Source of the DNA: JAFGXF01 sp963732595 | Lineage (GTDB): Bacteria > Chloroflexota > Anaerolineae > Anaerolineales > Anaerolineaceae | Length of the DNA stretch: 64,000 nucleotides | Reading direction: 5' to 3' | NCBI GenBank assembly: GCA_963732595.1 | Contig: CAVSZZ010000002.1 | Span: forward strand, 992,001 to 1,056,000 | Shown: piece after piece, positions 33,168 to 42,725 of the stretch | Layout: every line of letters starts with the position of its first letter | Numbering within the stretch: position 1 is the stretch's first letter | Position numbers and translations under genes: made by a program | Notes under the pieces: generated by a model | The model's input: the letters and a program-made list of their open reading frames with translations, nothing else | Told to the model about the DNA's origin: nothing | Database searches by the model: none

Positions 33168-33902
33168 GTGGCATCCTCCAATCTAAAACCATTCCTGTCC
33201 ATAATTATCCCCGCACATAATGAATCGCTGCGGTTACCTGCAACATTAACCGAGGTGGCGGCATTTGTTAAACGGCAAAACTTTATAACGGAAATCCTGG
33301 TGGTTGAAAACGCCAGTACAGATGATACATTCGAAAAAGCTATTGATTTTTGTAAAAACATCCCGCATGCCAGGGTGATGCAGGAACCGATTAAGGGGAA
33401 GGGACAGGCCGTCAAGCATGGTATGTTGGCCGCCCATGGAGAGTATTGCCTGATTTTCGATGCCGACCTGGCCATGCCAGTAAAGGAAATACCCAAATTT
33501 ATACCCCCTTTATTGGATGAGTGCGATATCGCCATTGCATCCCGAGAAGCCAGGGGTGCGCAACGATATGAAGAGCCTCTTTATCGGCATCTGATAGGAA
33601 GGGCATTTAATTTTCTGGTTCGGGTACTAGCCCTGCCTGGCCTGCAAGATACACAGTGCGGTTATAAATGCTTTAGATCTCAAGTCATCGAGCCGGTTTT
33701 TAGCCGACAAACCATGTCGGGCTGGGCATTCGATGTTGAGTTGCTGGTAATAGCCCAACAGCTTGGATACACCATTAATGAAATTCCTATCGAGTGGCAC
33801 TTTGGGGCACATAGTCGGGTAAGGATGTTGATCGATGCACCAAGAATGTTTAAGGACTTATTAAGAATACGGGCTAATGTCCGAAATGGAGTATATAAAT
33901 AA
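33168..33902 (+). CDS. Family 2 glycosyltransferase, dolichyl/polyprenyl-phosphate glucosyltransferase-like
   Basis: A 244-residue GT-A fold enzyme starting at GTG. It opens with SIIIPAHNESLRLPATL (residues 11-27), includes ILVVENASTDDT and the metal-binding DAD motif in LIFDADLAMP (Asp98, Asp100). The QCGYKCFR segment matches the dolichyl-phosphate beta-glucosyltransferase (Alg5/DPM-like) group. No C-terminal transmembrane anchor is visible. It probably transfers a sugar from UDP/GDP-sugar to a polyprenyl phosphate, feeding GT-C enzymes like the two membrane proteins in this window (inference). Confidence 0.88.
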   Translation: MASSNLKPFLSIIIPAHNESLRLPATLTEVAAFVKRQNFITEILVVENASTDDTFEKAIDFCKNIPHARVMQEPIKGKGQAVKHGMLAAHGEYCLIFDADLAMPVKEIPKFIPPLLDECDIAIASREARGAQRYEEPLYRHLIGRAFNFLVRVLALPGLQDTQCGYKCFRSQVIEPVFSRQTMSGWAFDVELLVIAQQLGYTINEIPIEWHFGAHSRVRMLIDAPRMFKDLLRIRANVRNGVYK

Positions 33903-33905
33903 AGG

Positions 33906-34547
33906 GTGAAACACAGCTGTCCTGCGCCGGGATTAACCCGTGAGTTAGGCTTATGGGAGACCGGATATAAGACCGTTGGGGGAATCGATGAGGCCGGGCG
34001 GGGTAGTTGGGCCGGACCAGTGTATGCAGCTGTGGTTGTTTTTTCACCTGAAGCTATTCCAACTGATCTGATTGGTCATGTGCGTGACTCCAAGCAGTTA
34101 TCTGCGGGGCAGCGGCAGAAACTAGCCCGTGCGATTAAAGGAACAAGCCTCGATTGGGGGATTGGTCACGCGACTAATAAGGAGATCGACTCCCTGGGTA
34201 TCGTACCCGCGACCAAGTTGGCAGCCAGGCGGGCATTAATGCGGCTTATAAGACCACCGGATTTTTTATTACTTGATTACATGATAATTGAAGAACTTAA
34301 AATGCCCCAGGTTGCTTTGGTTCGCGGGGATCAACAGGTTCTATCGATTGCCGCCGCCTCTATTTTAGCAAAGACCAGGCGTGATGATCGCATGAATCAG
34401 ATGGATAACCTTTATCCTGCCTATTCGTTTAAAACGAATAAAGGTTATGGAACAAAGGTTCACCAGAGAGCTTTAAAACTTGTTGGGGTTTGTCCGATTC
34501 ATCGAATGAGTTTTAAACCAGTGCTGGCTCTTAATCAAATGGTGTAA
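33906..34547 (+). CDS. rnhB: Ribonuclease HII
   Basis: A 213-residue RNase HII, which removes ribonucleotides from DNA. It has the diagnostic GIDEAGRGSWAGPVYAAVV (residues 26-44, Asp28 and Glu29), VRDSKQLSAGQR with the DSK motif, and LLLDY with the third acidic ligand. It starts with GTG 3 nt after the glycosyltransferase stop. The convergent galE ends 28 bp away. Confidence 0.95.
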   Translation: MKHSCPAPGLTRELGLWETGYKTVGGIDEAGRGSWAGPVYAAVVVFSPEAIPTDLIGHVRDSKQLSAGQRQKLARAIKGTSLDWGIGHATNKEIDSLGIVPATKLAARRALMRLIRPPDFLLLDYMIIEELKMPQVALVRGDQQVLSIAAASILAKTRRDDRMNQMDNLYPAYSFKTNKGYGTKVHQRALKLVGVCPIHRMSFKPVLALNQMV

Positions 34548-34575
34548 TGCGAATTATTTTCTTGTTCCTGGACAG

Positions 34576-35589
34576 TTATTCATACCCAATAATGTCCTTG
34601 CGTATCGCACCCCATTTAAGTGCATCGGCAACACCCTGTTCTAAACTCAGTTCGGCTTTCCAATTCAATAAACGCAAGGCCGTATCTGCATTGGCATATG
34701 CGCCGGCAACATCACCAGGACGGGGATCAACTTCCGTCTTGGCGATGACTTGCCCGTAGACCTTTTCGAAGGCAACCACCATCTCACGGACTGTCACCCC
34801 CCGCCCTGTACCAAGGTTAATTACCTGATATTGAGTCTCCTTGGATTTCGAGGACGCCATTACCTGGTCAAAGCGCTCCATGGCGTGAACGTGGGCATTC
34901 GCCAGGTCCCAGACATGGATGTAATCCCTGATGCCAGTGCCATCTCGTGTTGGCCAGTGGGTTCCTGTGATTTGAAACATAGGCTGCTTCCCGCGAGCCA
35001 CAGCTACAAGTTTGCCAAGTATGTGCGATGGATCCTTGGCATGAATCCCGGATCGCATTTTAGGGTCGGCCCCGATGGGATTAAAGTACCTTAAGGCAAT
35101 ACCTTGCATTTTATATGCAGTGCAAAAGTCCTTTAAAACAAGTTCCATCATATACTTGGTGCGCGAGTAGGGGCTGTCTGGACGAAGCGGGGAGCTTTCA
35201 TTTACCATAAAATTCGGGACCACATCGTAAATGGCTGCGGATGAGCTAAAAACCACTCGCGGATAGCCGAATTGATGGAGCAGATAGAAAAAGGTCGTGG
35301 ATTTCCCCACATTTTCCTTATAGTATTCATATGGTTTTGAAACAGATTCCGGTACGACGATAAGAGCAGCACAGTGAATGGTACCGAGTATATCCGGATG
35401 ATCTTTAAAAATCCTCTCCAGAAGTAAAGCATCGGCAATATCCCCCTGATAAAAAATCCGATCGCGGGTGAATTCTTTTCGGCCCGTGATCAAAGAATCC
35501 AAAATGATGGGTGTGTGACCTTTGTCGATCAAAGCTGAGCAAATGGTACTTCCTATATAACCTGCACCACCCGTGATTAAAACCTTCAT
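34576..35589 (-). CDS. galE: UDP-glucose 4-epimerase
   Basis: A 337-residue short-chain dehydrogenase-type epimerase interconverting UDP-glucose and UDP-galactose. The NAD-binding motif is GGAGYIGS (residues 7-14), SSSAAIYD marks the serine of the triad, and YSRTKYMME the Tyr-x3-Lys pair. The GalE-specific ALRYFNPIGADP follows. The length is standard. It is the last gene of the 34.6-51 kb minus-strand run and lies just after a GT-C-like membrane protein, in keeping with envelope glycan synthesis. Confidence 0.93.
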   Translation of the reverse strand: MKVLITGGAGYIGSTICSALIDKGHTPIILDSLITGRKEFTRDRIFYQGDIADALLLERIFKDHPDILGTIHCAALIVVPESVSKPYEYYKENVGKSTTFFYLLHQFGYPRVVFSSSAAIYDVVPNFMVNESSPLRPDSPYSRTKYMMELVLKDFCTAYKMQGIALRYFNPIGADPKMRSGIHAKDPSHILGKLVAVARGKQPMFQITGTHWPTRDGTGIRDYIHVWDLANAHVHAMERFDQVMASSKSKETQYQVINLGTGRGVTVREMVVAFEKVYGQVIAKTEVDPRPGDVAGAYANADTALRLLNWKAELSLEQGVADALKWGAIRKDIIGYE

Positions 35590-35608
35590 ATTTTGTATTC
35601 TCCTTGTT

Positions 35609-37651
35609 TCATTCTAATTCACAGCTGTAATCCGTGCGGATGGTTTGCAACACCTGATCCCGCTCAGGGTTGGGTATTGTGGTTTTTGCGATTCGGTGCC
35701 AGGTGTCACAGAGCATTGGGATAACACCGGTTTTACCGTGGGTAACCATATCACGGCTTATTTCGAATGCACGCATCCAAGCACCAGTATGTGCATAGCC
35801 TTCGATAAAAGGTATCCGCTCTGATGATTCATTTGGATTGTCATTTAATTCGAATGCAAGCTCACCGTATTCGACAATCGCCTCCCAGTTTTCCTGTTGT
35901 CTGGCGAGATCGGCTTTCTCAAAATAATAACACCAGTCCGGTTTTGGTTCGGCGCCAAAGATCATACCGGGGGGAATTGCCTGCTGACCCACCTGGATTT
36001 GATTCAAATTGGAGATGATTGCCGCTTTTCCTGATTGTTCAGGTAGTCGCTGATAATGATCATCGAATTTACGATCCAGTAAGCGAAGACAGGAAGGTGG
36101 GGAGACAAAAATAGCAATGGTCTCATCTGTTGAACCAGTAAATGACAGGGTGCTGTAATCCTGGGTTACTGGCAGGCCTGTGGTTAATGCCGGGAGGCCT
36201 GCTCCGAGCCGGACACTAATGTAATCCAACAGATAAGGCATCTCGAGGGATGTGCTTCCAGGAGCATAAGTCCAGTTCAGTAAGGCGGTCAAAGAATTGT
36301 CACTGTAATAATACAGTGGGACATCATTACTGAGGAGTGCCGTGCCGGGTTTTAACCCGGGCGCCCGCCACGTCAACTGCCAGTAAAAATCTTTGACTGT
36401 CTCCCATTCGTAACGGAATAAGTTCGTCGATTGTATATGCCAGGAACAACAAAGACCGATGATAATGGATACGAGTCCATATTTTATAATCGGCTTTCCC
36501 GGGAGCAGGCCAATAAGCCCGGTCAGGAGCAGGACCGAACCAAAAATAAATGGCAGGGTAAAGCGATTATCAAGAGGCTGCAATATTACAATCAACCCGG
36601 CAATCCAGAGCGGCCAACCGGCTAAAAATAGGGCAAGTACGCCTAATAGGATGGATTGAATAGGCCAGGAGTCCGTGCGGATTGTGGTCATCGCGGAGGA
36701 CTTGTATTGAAGATCGTTTTGAGCTTTAAGAACTAAAATGGAAACGGCCGTTCCAATTAAAAAGACAGCGCCATATAACAAGAGCATGTTACGGCCCAGC
36801 AGATCAAATTCAGTAGGATTGAAAGGGTTGACCCAGGCCAAAACACCAGCTCTGAATACTGAGTCAGTTATCTGCGGTATCAGTTTCGAAATCCGCTCAC
36901 CTATAGAATTATTAGCATCGATCAGAACGGGTGCATAATACGGAAATTTAAAAACGAATATCCGCCAGATTGCATAGATTCCAAGTACTGACAGATATGG
37001 CAAGGCGTGCAGAAAAACCTTCCGTAATACTAATTTGGGGCGCTGTTGCTCCTGTTTAAGCGCCATCCATAATATAACCGGACGCAATAACTCCAAACCA
37101 ATGAAGTACTCCATTGTGAAGGTGCTGACTGCGCTGGCGATAATAGATACAGCGGTTGCAATCCAATATCGACGGGGGTGACGTACTGCCCATAGCATCC
37201 CTCCGAATGAGAAAAAAGTCAACAACAAACACATAAAGTGGACATTGAAAACCGTGGCGATTGGCAGGTCGCTGAAACCCGGATAAACTGCGAAAAGCAA
37301 GGCGATCCAAAGCGCCTGCTTTTGAGCAGATGGCCAGATTTGTTTAACCGTCCACCAGACACCGACTGAACCAGCCCAACGTAGGATAAAAGCTAAAATG
37401 TGATATCCAAGCGGAGATTCTCCCAGGATGGAGGTTGTCAGGATAAAAACCCAGGCCGAAAAAGGCCGATGATTGGAAGCATAGGAGATATATCCTCCAG
37501 GTCCAAACATATGATAGACCCACATATTAGGCAGATCATCCCAAAAATAACCGAGTGTTGGAAGCAAGGGACCATATGCGATTAGGCAGATGAAAAGTAT
37601 TACAACGGGTGGCGGCACACGTTGTAATACTTGAAACATGCGATTAACCAT
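35609..37651 (-). CDS. Polytopic GT-C-like membrane protein with soluble C-terminus
   Basis: A 680-residue protein. The N-terminal membrane segment is followed by GYFWDDLPNMW, with the acidic pair Asp38-Asp39 in the first loop, as in GT-C glycosyltransferases. About ten further hydrophobic segments extend to around residue 420. The last 250 residues are soluble and end in helical repeats resembling TPR units (YFEKADLARQQENWEAIVEYGE). The function is unproven. Its neighbours galE and comEC fit a surface role. It resembles the 260-2206 protein in general architecture. Confidence 0.75.
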   Translation of the reverse strand: MVNRMFQVLQRVPPPVVILFICLIAYGPLLPTLGYFWDDLPNMWVYHMFGPGGYISYASNHRPFSAWVFILTTSILGESPLGYHILAFILRWAGSVGVWWTVKQIWPSAQKQALWIALLFAVYPGFSDLPIATVFNVHFMCLLLTFFSFGGMLWAVRHPRRYWIATAVSIIASAVSTFTMEYFIGLELLRPVILWMALKQEQQRPKLVLRKVFLHALPYLSVLGIYAIWRIFVFKFPYYAPVLIDANNSIGERISKLIPQITDSVFRAGVLAWVNPFNPTEFDLLGRNMLLLYGAVFLIGTAVSILVLKAQNDLQYKSSAMTTIRTDSWPIQSILLGVLALFLAGWPLWIAGLIVILQPLDNRFTLPFIFGSVLLLTGLIGLLPGKPIIKYGLVSIIIGLCCSWHIQSTNLFRYEWETVKDFYWQLTWRAPGLKPGTALLSNDVPLYYYSDNSLTALLNWTYAPGSTSLEMPYLLDYISVRLGAGLPALTTGLPVTQDYSTLSFTGSTDETIAIFVSPPSCLRLLDRKFDDHYQRLPEQSGKAAIISNLNQIQVGQQAIPPGMIFGAEPKPDWCYYFEKADLARQQENWEAIVEYGELAFELNDNPNESSERIPFIEGYAHTGAWMRAFEISRDMVTHGKTGVIPMLCDTWHRIAKTTIPNPERDQVLQTIRTDYSCELE

Positions 37652-37676
37652 GCAGTGATTTTATCATCCTCCAGGA

Positions 37677-40037
37677 TTATTCAGTATTACGCTCAGCCTC
37701 AACCCATAATTGTTCTCCATCCGTGGTGAGATGCACCCAGCCATTTTGATCTGTGGTTATGATGCTGCAGTCATCGAGGTTAAAAGCAGAAGTTTCATCA
37801 AGATCATCGGTGTCGGAATTTATTATGATCAGTGCGGGATACAACCGTTTTATCAACGAGGGTGGGTTCAAATCGAGCTCACCATGCCCCGCAAGCATAA
37901 TGGCTGAGAACCCCTCCGGATGATGTGATGATAAATTGAACTCAAGCCATGAGTCATCATCAATGTGGATTGGAAGCAATAGCCGGAAACGATTCCATTC
38001 GATGATAAAAATCCACCCCCCAGCATCCTTAGATTCGATAATATCCATGGTTATATCCGGGGCAAGATGATATACCATTCCTTCCTGTTCAACCGATGTG
38101 TTCACCGCTTGGACCTCGATATTATTTTGCAGGTCATGGGCGGATGCCAAACCGGTAGGGTCTCCCAGCCAGACGAGGTATTCAACACCGATATCTAAAA
38201 TACCGTGCCTAAGCGCGCGGATGGAGGATTTATCAGATACCGGTAAAAAGACATAATCCAGATGTCGGTCAAACGATGGAAGGCGCCTCCCTAATGCATT
38301 AGCCAGAGTGCTGCTCTTGGATCCGGCATTAACCAGTATGTTTTCTCCAGACGGCGACCGGATCAAAAGATTCTCTGACGGGCCATTCTCGAATACGTAG
38401 ACATGCAGGTTTCCATCTGGCAGACTCAACGCAGACCGCCAGGCATAAACGGTTACAGCCAGCCCAATAACGATGATCAGGTTGGGTTGAAGAAGGCGCT
38501 TGATTCCAGGTGTTTTGTACCTGGTTATGAAAATGATTAATATGAGGTAATAAACGACAATGAATCCCATCCCGATAGAAAGCGTCTCAGGTGAATTTTC
38601 TGTTAGCTTACCAAACCACTCAATAATTTTGATCGTATAGGCGACAAACGGCCATGCCAGAAAGGACACCAATTTACCCAGGGGTAGCCAGATATACCCC
38701 AGCAATAATGATAGTCCCCCCAGGACCATTACTGGTGGCTGGGCGGGCAGTACGAGAGGATTGGTAATCAAGGACGACCAGGAGAAAGCGTGAAAATGAA
38801 ATGCCATGACAGGGAACGTTGTGATCAATGCCGCCAATGTAAACAGACAATACTCGCCAATCATTTCTGCCACATGACCGAGAGATCGTGTGGGTAACAA
38901 CCTGTCGAAACAACCACCAAGCCAGGCGACCATGGGCTCAGCGAACAAGATTAACCCGAGGGTCGAGAGGAAAGATAATTGGAACGATACATCCCAGGGA
39001 AGGTAAGGGTTAAACAGGCACATGGCAGCGGCAACAAATGCCAGGCTATTAATCCCGGTTTGCCTGCGTCCAACCAGGTAGGCAAAAAGACCCAGGCTTC
39101 CCATAATGGCGGCTCTGATCACGGACGGACTTGCACCTGTGAGGACCACATAAAAGAATAAAGCGATGACCGTCGCCATGGCGCCTTTTCGTGCGCCGAA
39201 CAAGCGGTAGAAAATGCTTGATAAAAGCCCCGCCAGAATCGAGATATTAAACCCTGATATCGCAATGATATGTGTTGTGCCGGTTGCGCGGAAAGCATTT
39301 TGGATATCCTCCGGGATTCCATTATCTACTCCCAACAGGATTCCAGAAAGAAGGGCAGATTCAGGCATGGGGTAGAGTTTTGCCAGGATTGTTAATCCCC
39401 TATCCCTTAAGGTGAAAACCCACCGCACCACCGATGATCCCCCTCCCCTCGTGATCACGACCAGTTTTGGAAAATACAGTGATGAGCCAATGGATCGTCT
39501 GGACAGGTAATCACGATATGAAAAATCAGCTTCATCTGATGGCGTGACCAAACGGCCCGTCATTTGAATTAAATCCCCATAATTCCAGGTGGAATCAATT
39601 CCGGTACGGACGATCACGCGCCCGGCAACCGGCGAGCCGGCAAGGCCACCCCCAGGAGGAGATAATCGATTGACCTGTACTGTAAGGAGCTGGAAAGTAT
39701 CACGCCGGTCTGGAAATCCGTAAACCTCTCCGGTCATCGTAACAACCCCTTTGCCATTGTAGTAAGCCAGATTGTTTTGGGAAAGCGGAGGAGTGGCAAT
39801 TTGATAACGCAGGGCACCAGCCATGAATGAGAAAAGAATGAGGGCTGGCGAAAGACCAATCAGTCGGCTTTTACCTATAGCCCACAAGCAAGGTTTTCTC
39901 AATATAGATAAAACCACCCATGTAACAATGGTGACTGCCATGGTGGTCACGCAGGCTGATAGGGATATGTGAGAGAATTCTGCGAAGATCAGCCCCGAAA
40001 TGAAGAACAGGGCAACCCAGCTCAGTGGGGGCAACAT
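37677..40037 (-). CDS. comEC: ComEC/Rec2-family DNA uptake protein with eroded beta-lactamase-like domain
   Basis: A 786-residue ComEC homologue, the inner-membrane channel for transforming DNA. It has N-terminal membrane segments, an extracytoplasmic OB-like domain (roughly residues 80-200), and the competence core with FRATGTTHIIAISGFNISILAG (two short motifs, GTTHI and SGFNIS). The C-terminal soluble domain (about 540-786) occupies the place of the metallo-beta-lactamase-like domain. It has NAGSKSSTL and FLPVSDKSSIRAL where functional members have the metal motif HxHxDH; that motif is absent. Many ComEC proteins lack the active motif, so DNA uptake is not excluded. No comEA or pilus genes are near. 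Confidence 0.88.
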   Translation of the reverse strand: MLPPLSWVALFFISGLIFAEFSHISLSACVTTMAVTIVTWVVLSILRKPCLWAIGKSRLIGLSPALILFSFMAGALRYQIATPPLSQNNLAYYNGKGVVTMTGEVYGFPDRRDTFQLLTVQVNRLSPPGGGLAGSPVAGRVIVRTGIDSTWNYGDLIQMTGRLVTPSDEADFSYRDYLSRRSIGSSLYFPKLVVITRGGGSSVVRWVFTLRDRGLTILAKLYPMPESALLSGILLGVDNGIPEDIQNAFRATGTTHIIAISGFNISILAGLLSSIFYRLFGARKGAMATVIALFFYVVLTGASPSVIRAAIMGSLGLFAYLVGRRQTGINSLAFVAAAMCLFNPYLPWDVSFQLSFLSTLGLILFAEPMVAWLGGCFDRLLPTRSLGHVAEMIGEYCLFTLAALITTFPVMAFHFHAFSWSSLITNPLVLPAQPPVMVLGGLSLLLGYIWLPLGKLVSFLAWPFVAYTIKIIEWFGKLTENSPETLSIGMGFIVVYYLILIIFITRYKTPGIKRLLQPNLIIVIGLAVTVYAWRSALSLPDGNLHVYVFENGPSENLLIRSPSGENILVNAGSKSSTLANALGRRLPSFDRHLDYVFLPVSDKSSIRALRHGILDIGVEYLVWLGDPTGLASAHDLQNNIEVQAVNTSVEQEGMVYHLAPDITMDIIESKDAGGWIFIIEWNRFRLLLPIHIDDDSWLEFNLSSHHPEGFSAIMLAGHGELDLNPPSLIKRLYPALIIINSDTDDLDETSAFNLDDCSIITTDQNGWVHLTTDGEQLWVEAERNTE

Positions 40038-40089
40038 ATGAAATGTATTAAATTAGTATAACCCCATTAAGCCTAACCAGTAAAGTATT

Positions 40090-40752
40090 TCAAGCTGAAT
40101 TGAGAAGTTCCAGTAATCGAGGGTGATCTTTATAAAAACCGCGATAACTTTCGGGCAGTAAAGCTGCAATACGGCACATGATCTCATCAGTACACTTTGA
40201 TAACCAGACCGCGCGATCATCCTGGGAAATCGGGGGCAGCTTGAAGGCTTTTCCGTATCGGACAACCAGTTTTGGCCGGTGTAGTGTGAATAATTTCTTA
40301 ACAGCACTCTCTGTACCAGTAATCCCAACTGGAATGATGGGGCAGTTTGCCCTGGCGGCCAACAGAGCCGTGCCAGCTTTTCCTTCTATTAAGGATCCAA
40401 CCTTACTGCGCGTTCCTTCCGGGGCGATGCCAATTGCCCCCCCTTTCTGGATATATTGTCTGGCTGTTGTAAGTGCAGAAAAATCGGCTTTTTCCCGGTC
40501 AAGCCAGATAACATCTGCCGCGTTCAATATGACACTGAAGATTGGATGCTTTTTGTACTTGTCCGCTGCAAGTGCGAGCATATCCGGACGATTTGGTGTG
40601 AGCATCAGAAGGGGAACATCGGCCCGACTCATATGATTAGTTGCCAGGATAATTCCACCCAAAGCGGGTATGTTTTCCACCCCTATGAATTCGGTCCGGG
40701 CGAGGGTTTTATAAACAAAGTTAACAACCTTGAGAAGTAGTTTTCTATCCAC
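40090..40752 (-). CDS. plsC: 1-acyl-sn-glycerol-3-phosphate acyltransferase
   Basis: A 220-residue PlsC-type acyltransferase that adds the second acyl chain in phosphatidic acid synthesis. The catalytic motif NHMSRAD (His40, Asp45) and the substrate motif PEGTRS (about residues 126-131) are intact. An amphipathic N-terminal segment probably attaches it to the membrane. It follows dedA downstream on the same strand and precedes comEC, separated by 52 bp. Confidence 0.93.
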   Translation of the reverse strand: MDRKLLLKVVNFVYKTLARTEFIGVENIPALGGIILATNHMSRADVPLLMLTPNRPDMLALAADKYKKHPIFSVILNAADVIWLDREKADFSALTTARQYIQKGGAIGIAPEGTRSKVGSLIEGKAGTALLAARANCPIIPVGITGTESAVKKLFTLHRPKLVVRYGKAFKLPPISQDDRAVWLSKCTDEIMCRIAALLPESYRGFYKDHPRLLELLNSA

Positions 40753-40827
40753 TGGTAAGTAACCTTTTAATGGCTTCTATAATGTATAACACATGCTCTG
40801 GCGTTCGGGTGTAGCGTTCGCGCACGT

Positions 40828-41502
40828 TTATTGATTATCTGGTTCTGATTCAACCGTTTGCTTCTTACTCATACGGTTCTTGATCAGCTCGGATAATACC
40901 GGGATAACAGATATCAATACGATCGCGACGATTACCAAGGAAAAATTATTTCTAACGATTTCCAGATTGCCAAAGAAATACCCGCCAAAAGTAAATAGAG
41001 CTGTCCACACAAGCCCACCGAAGATGTTGTAGATAATGAATCGGCCATAGGACATTGCGCCCACGCCAGCGACAAATGGCGCAAAGGTGCGGATGATCGG
41101 CATGAAGCGAGCCAGGAAAATCGTGATACCACCATGCTTCTCGTAAAATTTATGCGTACGATCGAGGTATTCCTTTTTTAAAAATGGGATCTTTTCTGTA
41201 AAAACACGAGGTCCGATATAATGCCCAATCCAGTAGTTGGCCGTGTCTCCAAGAATTGCTGCAATTGCAAGGCTCAAGAACAAGCCGACCACACTCAGTG
41301 GGCTTTCCGGAAGTGCGGCTAGAGTGCCCGCAGCAAAAAGCAACGAATCTCCCGGCAAAAAGGGGAAGATGACAATACCCGTTTCCACGAAAATAACCAA
41401 GAATAATGGGACATAGGTCCACATCCCAATTTGCTGGATCAATTCCCCGAGGTGTTTATCCAGATGCAGGAATAGATCGATGATTGTTTTAATGAAATCC
41501 AT
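40828..41502 (-). CDS. DedA family membrane protein
   Basis: A 224-residue DedA/VTT-type membrane protein. It contains PFLPGDSLLFAAGTLA near residues 46-62, GDTANYWIGHYIGPR and RFMPIIRTFAPFVAGVGAMSYGRF, the conserved DedA signatures. The family acts in lipid or undecaprenyl-phosphate flipping and membrane energetics. It starts 3 bp after the prsW-like gene and is followed by plsC, so a lipid-related operon is plausible. Confidence 0.93.
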   Translation of the reverse strand: MDFIKTIIDLFLHLDKHLGELIQQIGMWTYVPLFLVIFVETGIVIFPFLPGDSLLFAAGTLAALPESPLSVVGLFLSLAIAAILGDTANYWIGHYIGPRVFTEKIPFLKKEYLDRTHKFYEKHGGITIFLARFMPIIRTFAPFVAGVGAMSYGRFIIYNIFGGLVWTALFTFGGYFFGNLEIVRNNFSLVIVAIVLISVIPVLSELIKNRMSKKQTVESEPDNQ

Positions 41503-41505
41503 CAG

Positions 41506-42624
41506 TTAATCCTTTATCAAATTTTGAATATTAAACAAAAAAACTAGCATGAAAATAAATAGACTGCCCAGTATAGCCAACGGGAATAAATTGCCGTCAG
41601 AAGATGAGTCAATCAGATGAGAGAGTCCATCCCAGGTTGCTGCTGCATTCCACAAGCCATGGATAATGACTGTGCCCAGATAGGCCAGAGTGGCTTTTAG
41701 GTAGTGTTTATCTTGCATGGCTGAGGTTAGCCCCCAACCACCAATGGCGCCGGTGCAAATGTGCATCAACCCTGCCCCAGAACGGCCGAGGATTTGATAC
41801 AGCCATTGCTCTGTTCCGCCCGTAGCTGTAATGGTCATCAGGCTTTCTGTTAGAGCAAAACCAGCCCCGCCCAATGCCCCAACTAGCAGACCGGCACGGG
41901 GGGATAATTTTCGCCAGGCAAGCAACCACACCGGTATCTGCTTGACGATTTCTTCAATGATCGGGACTAGACCGGCAATAATAGAATAAATCATGAATCG
42001 GTTGACCGGCCGGTCTAAAAAGGAGATTATTATATTGTTGATTATTTCAGGATTATTCTGCCCACTGGCAAGTCTGGTCGCCATGATTTCCAGGTTACTT
42101 AATAGCGAGGAATCCTGCATTATGATCACCATGATAAATGCGAAAACCAGAACCAGGAAGCCAAACTCGAGAATGATCCCCAGAAGTGGAGAAAATGTCA
42201 GACCGACACTTAAGGCTCCCCAGCTGCGGGAGGTTTCCAGTGGACCAACTTTGTGCCATACTACGATGAGAAATGCACTGATGGGTAGGAGGACTCCCAA
42301 GATGGCCAGTATGGGAAGGATCAAGGTGGCGGGCAGTCCTTTACCAACGAGAAAGTAACCGGTCAGTAATACAGCCACCCATAAAATGAGCAAAGCAGCC
42401 AGAATCAGCTTTGCGTGATTAGTGGCCAGCGGACCCAAAACGACTTTGGATTGCCTTGATGGGCCAATCGAATAAAACTTAAGAATTGTAAACGGAAACA
42501 GCAGGATGCTGATGGTAAGCAGGATTAGCCCAACCGCATAAAGAGGGTATTCTTCAGATACCCCAGTTAGATTCCCGATCAGTTGATAAATTCCAATTAT
42601 GACTAAAATAAAACCACATAACAT
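41506..42624 (-). CDS. PrsW family intramembrane metalloprotease
   Basis: A 372-residue polytopic protein with the PrsW signatures: PIIEEIVKQIP (Glu224-Glu225), ALTESL, the histidine in LMHICTGAIGG, and HGLWN. These acidic and histidine residues form the glutamic/zinc-type active site in the CAAX/PrsW superfamily. In Bacillus, PrsW cleaves an anti-sigma factor; no such target is adjacent. The ATG at 42624 has no good ribosome-binding site. The frame stays open another 90 bp upstream with only an ATT available, so the true start is uncertain. Confidence 0.87.
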   Translation of the reverse strand: MLCGFILVIIGIYQLIGNLTGVSEEYPLYAVGLILLTISILLFPFTILKFYSIGPSRQSKVVLGPLATNHAKLILAALLILWVAVLLTGYFLVGKGLPATLILPILAILGVLLPISAFLIVVWHKVGPLETSRSWGALSVGLTFSPLLGIILEFGFLVLVFAFIMVIIMQDSSLLSNLEIMATRLASGQNNPEIINNIIISFLDRPVNRFMIYSIIAGLVPIIEEIVKQIPVWLLAWRKLSPRAGLLVGALGGAGFALTESLMTITATGGTEQWLYQILGRSGAGLMHICTGAIGGWGLTSAMQDKHYLKATLAYLGTVIIHGLWNAAATWDGLSHLIDSSSDGNLFPLAILGSLFIFMLVFLFNIQNLIKD

Positions 42625-42725
42625 GGAAAACGCAGATGCGCCTGTGACTAAAACGAGTTGGATAATGCTATACGCGCTCGTTTTGGATTGTATTGGCTGT
42701 GGAATGATAGACTCAGATGTAATGG

